Assembly (NCBI GenBank): GCA_905373705.1
Contig: CAJPUA010000023.1
Coordinates: 1-9,155 of the forward strand
Reading direction: 5' to 3'
DNA: 9,155 bases
Origin: an uncultured Schwartzia sp.
GTDB taxonomy: Bacteria; Bacillota; Negativicutes; Selenomonadales; Selenomonadaceae
Both the position numbers and the translations under genes were made by a program. Numbering within the stretch: the stretch's first letter is position 1; each line of letters begins with the position of its first letter. The notes below the pieces were generated by a model. The model saw only the letters and a program-made list of their open reading frames with translations, searched no databases and was not told where the DNA came from. Shown piece by piece: positions 5,913-9,155 of the stretch.

Positions 5913-6036
5913 ACATATCCCTTTATCCTCTCTGTCTCAGTCGTAACGATCTAAGCAGACCTTGCCGTTTTCGGTTGTCCGTGGGGCGTTTAACGAAGTA
6001 TGGCTCGCCGCGCGATACCATCTTTTGCTCCGCCCC
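5913..6036 (-). ncRNA. Unassigned structured leader RNA upstream of panS
   Basis: Read on the minus strand, GGGGCG (6036-6031) can pair with CGCCCC (5988-5983), enclosing ATGG/CCAT (6021-6018 with 6003-6000) and TCGC/GCGA around a GCG loop. This gives a nested stem of three helices. Next, CCG/CGG flank an AAAA loop (from 5974 to 5965). Then follows an unpaired purine-rich stretch containing CTGAGACAGAGAGGATAAAG, and the terminator. ACCGAAAACGGC (5975-5964) can alternatively pair with GCCTTTCGGT (5910-5901), the terminator's 5' arm, as a 10-bp antiterminator with an AC bulge. I compared it with TPP, SAM, FMN, lysine, glycine, c-di-GMP and T-box features and found no full match. It could also be a stand-alone small RNA. 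No conserved ORF lies within it. Confidence 0.45.
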
Positions 6037-6037
6037 T

Positions 6038-6066
6038 AAAATACCATACGCAAAAGGAAAAAGCAA
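6038..6066 (-). promoter_or_regulatory. Candidate promoter of the panS leader
   Basis: On the minus strand TTGCTT (6061-6066) and TATTTT (6038-6043) are spaced by 17 nt. The same TTGCTT hexamer serves as the -35 of rpsT. Start would be near 6031-6036, at the GGGGCG that opens the folded domain. The exact start matters, because starting after 6033 would lose part of that helix. The site overlaps a weak hairpin (6056-6079) that might end gpsA transcripts. Confidence 0.42.
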
Positions 6067-6085
6067 CCTGTGCTTTTCCTCCTTG

Positions 6086-7042
6086 CTATTCGCTCTTTCG
6101 CGACCGCAGGAAAAGCTCCAGGAGTTTTTCCTGCGGATCCTGGTTCTGTCGAACGATTTCATAAACCGTCCGGCTGATGGGCATTTCCACCTGGTACTTC
6201 TCCGCCAGCGCCATTAGCGCTTCGGAGGTGTAGACGCCTTCCGCCAGATGAGAGGACGATCGCCCAAGGATGAGATTTTCTCCGTAGCGGCGGTTATTGC
6301 TGTACGGAGAAAACAGCGTCGCCTCGTAATCGCCGAGATGTGATAAACCATAGACTGTCATCGCATCGCCGCCCATCGCGCCGATAAGCCGCGACAGTTC
6401 CCGCGTTCCGCGGGCCATGAGCGCCCCCTTGAGACTGCCGTAATGAAAGCCGTCCAACATTCCCGCCGCCAGCCCGATGACATTTTTCGCCGCCGCGCCA
6501 ATCTCCGTTCCAAGAAGATCAGCGCCATAGTAGAAACGAATGAGCGGGCTGGCGAAAGTCTCCGCCAGCCGCCGTGTCAACGATTCTTCCGCCGAGGCGA
6601 TGAGCATACAGTTCGGAATCCCGGCGATAAAATCCTGCACATGGCCCGGACCTACCCACACGGCGATTTTCGGCATGCCGCCAAGTTCCTCGCTCAGCAC
6701 CGTGGAAAGACGCTTTCCGCTGCCAATTTCCAATCCCTTCATGCAGAGCAGAAACGCTTTCCCCGCCAACGGCAGCCTGGCAAGCTGGCGGGAAAAAGCG
6801 CGAAGCTGCTGAGCGCTGATGGAAATAACGCAAACCTCCGCCCGGTCGACAGCAAACGCCAGATCCTCCGTCAAAGCGACGTTTTTCGGCAAGGAAAGAT
6901 AGGCGTTTCTCCCGTTTTCCCGCAGCGCCGCCAAATGTTTCGACCCAGGGCGTCCCCAGAGAATCACCTCATGCCCGATATGGTCCGCGTACCAGGCGTG
7001 AAACGCCCCCCAGCGCCCGCACCCCAAAACCGAAACCTTCAC
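6086..7042 (-). CDS. gpsA: Glycerol-3-phosphate dehydrogenase-like protein, divergent
   Basis: GpsA reduces dihydroxyacetone phosphate to sn-glycerol 3-phosphate with NAD(P)H, supplying the backbone for phospholipids in the cytoplasm. The 318-residue product has an N-terminal dinucleotide-binding motif GCGRWG (7-12), MKGLEIGSGK (101-110, the SKG-type segment), GTEIGAAAKNVIGLAAGMLDG (178-198) with the catalytic-type Lys186, and LSHLGDYEATLF (233-244) with Asp238. Two usual motifs differ. The GPSFA-type segment reads GPGHVQDF (131-138), and SRNRRFG reads SNNRRYG (248-254), replacing a conserved cofactor/substrate Arg by Asn249. It may therefore be a variant subfamily with altered substrate. The start is a GTG overlapping the tcdA stop as GTGA, with AGGAGG 7 nt upstream inside tcdA. 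The stop is TAG at 6086. The family assignment is firm and the exact activity less so. Confidence 0.83.
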   Translation of the reverse strand: MKVSVLGCGRWGAFHAWYADHIGHEVILWGRPGSKHLAALRENGRNAYLSLPKNVALTEDLAFAVDRAEVCVISISAQQLRAFSRQLARLPLAGKAFLLCMKGLEIGSGKRLSTVLSEELGGMPKIAVWVGPGHVQDFIAGIPNCMLIASAEESLTRRLAETFASPLIRFYYGADLLGTEIGAAAKNVIGLAAGMLDGFHYGSLKGALMARGTRELSRLIGAMGGDAMTVYGLSHLGDYEATLFSPYSNNRRYGENLILGRSSSHLAEGVYTSEALMALAEKYQVEMPISRTVYEIVRQNQDPQEKLLELFLRSRKSE

Positions 7043-7791
7043 GCCCGCTCCTCCTTTTCCTGCCCGCTGATAAGGTCGCGGACCACCTCTCCGGCAATAA
7101 TGAGCCCCGCTACAGACGGCACAAACGATATGCTGCCCGGTATCGCCCGGCGTCTTTTCTCAGGCACAATCTCCCGTGCCGGAATATCTCTTTCCCGAGC
7201 CGCTTTAACCGGAGGCTCCGGCGAATAAACGACTTTCAGTCGCGTTACGCCGCGCGCTCTGAGCTCCCGCCGCATGACCTTCGCTAAGGGGCATACCCGC
7301 GTCGCGTAAATATCTGTCACTTGAAACTGTGTGGGATCGAGCTTATTTCCCGTCCCCATACTGCTGATAAGCGAAACTCCCCGCCGCTGACACTCCACCG
7401 CCAGGCTGATCTTCGCCGTAACCGTATCGACCGCGTCAATCACATAATCAAAGCCCCCGGCGAGAAATCTCTCCGCTTCCTCGGGGCGGTAAACGTCCGC
7501 CATTGCTTCCACAACGGCTTCGGGATTGATCGCCAATATCCGCGCCTTCATTACTTCTACCTTACTTTGTCCGACCGTTTCCGTCAGCGCGTGAATTTGC
7601 CGGTTGATATTCGCCCGCTCGATCGTATCCGGATCGACAAGCCTCAATTCTCCCACTCCGGCGCGCGCCAACCCTTCGGCGGCGAAGGAACCGACGCCGC
7701 CAATACCGAAAATCGCTACCCGCGCCCTTTTAAGGATTGCCATGCCCGGCTCTCCCAGCAGCATTTCCGTCCGGGAAAATCTGTCCTGCAT
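7039..7791 (-). CDS. tcdA: tRNA threonylcarbamoyladenosine dehydratase (CsdL/YgdL-type)
   Basis: TcdA is an E1-like ATP-dependent enzyme that cyclises t6A at position 37 of ANN-decoding tRNAs to ct6A. The 250-residue product opens with MQDRFSRTEMLLGEPGMAIL, the usual RFSRTE start. It has the nucleotide-binding GIGGVGS (29-35), DPDTIERANINRQ (53-65) with the adenylation Arg64, Lys77, a YVIDAVDTVTAK segment (116-127) and the C-terminal PGSISFVPSVAG (218-229). I chose the ATG at 7791 because GGGAGGG lies 10 nt upstream and it gives the family N-terminus. A start at 7842 adds 17 residues with no ribosome binding site. It lacks the catalytic Cys of ThiF/MoeB-type sulfur carriers' partners in an obvious position, as expected for TcdA. 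It overlaps gpsA downstream by 4 nt and follows rnhA by 88 nt with no clear terminator. Confidence 0.92.
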   Translation of the reverse strand: MQDRFSRTEMLLGEPGMAILKRARVAIFGIGGVGSFAAEGLARAGVGELRLVDPDTIERANINRQIHALTETVGQSKVEVMKARILAINPEAVVEAMADVYRPEEAERFLAGGFDYVIDAVDTVTAKISLAVECQRRGVSLISSMGTGNKLDPTQFQVTDIYATRVCPLAKVMRRELRARGVTRLKVVYSPEPPVKAARERDIPAREIVPEKRRRAIPGSISFVPSVAGLIIAGEVVRDLISGQEKEERA

Positions 7792-7879
7792 GATATGAAG
7801 TCCCTCCCACCGCGCGCTATTAACCGCCTTCGTCCCCCTCATGCGCCGTCAAGCGCGGGCGCTCACAACTAAGCAATTC

Positions 7880-8569
7880 CTACATTTCTTGCTGCGCCAA
7901 CGCCTGCTGGCGCGCCAATAGGTCGCAGCGCTCGTTAAACCGATTCCCGGCGTGCCCCTTAACCCAATGAAAACGTATCGTATGACGAGCGCACGCCGCC
8001 TCCATCGCCTGCCAGAGGTCTTGATTCTTCACCGGTTCCCCCGCCGCCGTCAGCCAGCCCCGACGTTTCCACGCCGAAAGCCAGCGTTTGACGAAAGCGT
8101 TCCGCAAATATTGGCTGTCGGTATAAAAATCAAGGGCAGAACCCTCCGGCAGAGATTTTAACGCCTCGATTCCCGCCCTCAGCTCCATGCGGTTATTCGT
8201 CGTCCGCGGCTCGCCGCCGGAAATTTCCCGTACAGCGCCGTCCCGGCTGATAATAACCGCCGCAAAGCCGCCGGGACCGTCAGGATTACGCAGGCAGGAA
8301 CCGTCCGTATAGACCGTATAATCCGCCGGCGCGGGAGACCCCGCCAGCGTCATCTCCTTTTTCGCCCCAACCCCTTCATTTGGCCATGCCGTCTGCGCAT
8401 CCGCCGTATCCGGCGCCGCGCCCCAGAGCCAGGCCTGCGCCTCGCCCAGCGTCATAAAACCTTTATAAACCGCGCCGGCAAAACCGTCAATCTGCGCCTG
8501 ACACTCCGCCCAGCTCATAAACAGCCCCGTCGTTCGCCCCCGCTTTACCGCATAAACCTTTTTCGCCAT
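7880..8569 (-). CDS. rnhA: Ribonuclease HI with N-terminal hybrid-binding domain
   Basis: The enzyme cuts the RNA strand of RNA-DNA hybrids, removing primers and R-loops. The 229-residue product has an N-terminal RNase H1 hybrid-binding (viroplasmin-like) domain: KVYAVKRGRTTGLFMSWAEC through FMTLGEAQAWL (4-48). A variable linker (about 50-80) leads to the RNase H fold with the full active site: Asp89 in YTDGS, Glu129 in NNRMEL, Asp151 in YTDSQYL, His206 in KGHAG and Asp216 in ERCDLLA. This two-domain form is typical of Firmicutes and eukaryotes, whereas E. coli RnhA lacks the N-terminal domain. I chose the ATG at 8569 because GGAGGG lies 6 nt upstream and the domain begins directly. A longer frame from 8614 starts inside the promoter region. 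It is probably the first gene of an rnhA-tcdA-gpsA transcript. Confidence 0.95.
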   Translation of the reverse strand: MAKKVYAVKRGRTTGLFMSWAECQAQIDGFAGAVYKGFMTLGEAQAWLWGAAPDTADAQTAWPNEGVGAKKEMTLAGSPAPADYTVYTDGSCLRNPDGPGGFAAVIISRDGAVREISGGEPRTTNNRMELRAGIEALKSLPEGSALDFYTDSQYLRNAFVKRWLSAWKRRGWLTAAGEPVKNQDLWQAMEAACARHTIRFHWVKGHAGNRFNERCDLLARQQALAQQEM

Positions 8570-8599
8570 CTCGCGCCCTCCGCTCCCATAAGCCTTTTC

Positions 8600-8627
8600 A
8601 TTGTACCATAGCACCCTAAAAAATCAA
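8600..8627 (-). promoter_or_regulatory. rnhA promoter
   Basis: On the minus strand TTGATT (8622-8627) and TACAAT (8600-8605) are spaced by 16 nt. TGG before the -10 gives an extended -10. Transcription should start near 8593, about 24 nt before the ATG. Confidence 0.68.
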
Positions 8628-8673
8628 TCGCTTCCTGATGTGCCTATGGTTTTTTCGTATGTTCTCTTTTCCG

Positions 8674-8723
8674 CAATAAACGAAACCGCAGGAGCGCACT
8701 CGCCCCTGCGGTTTCGTTTATTG
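8674..8723. terminator. Long hairpin, probable htpG terminator
   Basis: CAATAAACGAAACCGCAGG (8674-8692) pairs perfectly with its complement at 8705-8723 (19 bp). Inside, GCG (8694-8696) and CGC (8701-8703) extend the stem past one A/C mismatch. On the minus strand it starts 15 nt after the htpG stop. The A-rich 5' arm and T-rich 3' arm fit a bidirectional intrinsic terminator, but no uninterrupted T-run follows the stem. Confidence 0.72.
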
Positions 8724-8738
8724 TCTGCGTTTATTTTC

Positions 8739-9155
8739 TTATTTCGCCATCAGTTTTGCTACTTTGTTCGCGAACTCGACGGGGTTCTCCGGCAGGATTC
8801 CCTCGATGAGAAGCGCCTGCGTGTAAAGGAGATCGCAATAATCCTTAAAGTCCTGTCCATCCTTACCCGCTTCGTGAAGTTTGGTCAGGCGCTGGAACAG
8901 GTCGTGATGAGGATTGATTTCCAGAATACGCTTCGCCTTGAAAAGCGGATTATCCATGTCGGCGAAGGTCTGCTCCATCGAAAGGCTCGGTCCCTGCTCG
9001 TCCGCCACAAGGCAGACGGCGCTGGATTTCAGGCGGTTCGATACTTTGACTTCCGCTACCTTATCGCCTAAAACGTCCTTGATATCTTTTAGCAAATCGC
9101 CGCTTTCCTTGGCGACCTTCTCCGTTTCTTTCTTCTCTTCCTGTGATTCCGCGTC
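8739..9155 (-). CDS. htpG: Chaperone protein HtpG (Hsp90), C-terminal end only
   Basis: HtpG is the bacterial ATP-driven Hsp90 dimer that remodels client proteins in the cytoplasm. Only the last 138 residues are in the window, with the frame open to the right edge. They cover the end of the C-terminal dimerisation domain. A charged linker (QEEKKETEK) is followed by LLKDIKDVLGDKVAEVKVSNRLKSSAVCLVAD, then MEQTF and LEINPHHDLFQRL, the standard HtpG C-terminus. The chain ends AKLMAK with a TAA at 8739-8741. The ATPase domain lies outside, so completeness cannot be judged. A long hairpin terminator follows and separates it from rnhA. Confidence 0.95.
   Translation of the reverse strand, partial: DAESQEEKKETEKVAKESGDLLKDIKDVLGDKVAEVKVSNRLKSSAVCLVADEQGPSLSMEQTFADMDNPLFKAKRILEINPHHDLFQRLTKLHEAGKDGQDFKDYCDLLYTQALLIEGILPENPVEFANKVAKLMAK

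Noticed and set aside
5913..5945. CTGAGA element suggesting a TPP riboswitch
   Set aside because: Only the CTGAGA hexamer matches. The other thi-box segments are missing in the correct order.
6000..6025. T-box-like sequence GATGGTATCGCG in the panS leader
   Set aside because: It resembles the TGGTACCGCG T-box core, but there is no room for a specifier stem after the predicted start. The terminator is also about 90 nt away and unrelated in sequence to it.
6056..6079. Hairpin GGAAAAGCA-CAGGT-TGCTTTTTC as a gpsA terminator
   Set aside because: It is A/T-rich and short, overlaps the candidate -35 of the leader promoter, and is much weaker than the terminator at 5877-5912. It remains possible but is not called.
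6443..7228. 261-codon plus-strand open frame opposite gpsA and tcdA
   Set aside because: It spans two well-supported opposite-strand genes and has a basic, motif-free composition.
7792..7879. GCGCC/GGCGC hairpin between rnhA and tcdA as a terminator
   Set aside because: The stem is only 5 bp and no T-run follows, so read-through is more likely.
8601..9071. 156-codon plus-strand open frame over the htpG end
   Set aside because: It crosses the rnhA promoter and the long hairpin and is antisense to conserved HtpG sequence.

Overview
The window reads as chromosomal core DNA of a didermic Firmicute, most likely a Negativicute (Selenomonas/Mitsuokella-like). The reasons are Firmicute-style strong AGGAGG ribosome binding sites and sigma-A-like promoters, moderately high GC, and secreted FlgT/CsgG-like and LPP20-like proteins of the kind found in bacteria with an outer membrane. 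This placement is inference. I see no tRNA, rRNA, CRISPR array, insertion sequence or prophage signal. Every protein gene except rpsT lies on the minus strand, and no gene-free stretch exceeds 300 bases.

Left part (1-1292): the first 204 codons of a GT4-type glycosyltransferase run off the left edge on the minus strand. It has its own promoter and diverges from rpsT (ribosomal protein S20, plus strand). rpsT has a roughly 110-nt leader with two mutually exclusive hairpins, a UUG start and a perfect 10-bp terminator. A second, bidirectional terminator separates rpsT from the convergent genes to its right.

Middle left (1293-3450): two secreted proteins form a minus-strand unit. The upstream one is FlgT/CsgG-like and the downstream one has an LPP20-type domain. 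The unit is preceded by tandem promoter-like sites and an inverted repeat, just past the panD terminator.

Centre (3455-6066): a pantothenate module reads, in transcription order, panS-like sodium-coupled BASS transporter, panC and panD, with panC and panD overlapping by 10 nt. The residues matching both sodium sites of the Neisseria ASBT structure are all present in the transporter, and its position beside panC suggests pantoate or ketopantoate uptake feeding PanC. Upstream of the transporter lies a roughly 160-nt non-coding segment with a promoter-like site, a nested folded domain, a candidate antiterminator and a strong intrinsic terminator. I see no second promoter between that terminator and the transporter start, so this looks like a transcription-attenuation leader or riboswitch that I cannot assign to a known class. 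It is the most interesting element here. A cre-like palindrome (TGTAAGCGCTTATC) sits just before panC.

Right part (6086-9155): rnhA, tcdA and gpsA form a minus-strand cluster driven by a promoter at 8600-8627. tcdA and gpsA overlap by GTGA. The GpsA is a divergent variant, with SNN where the family has SRN. Beyond a long hairpin terminator lies the C-terminal end of htpG, cut by the right edge.
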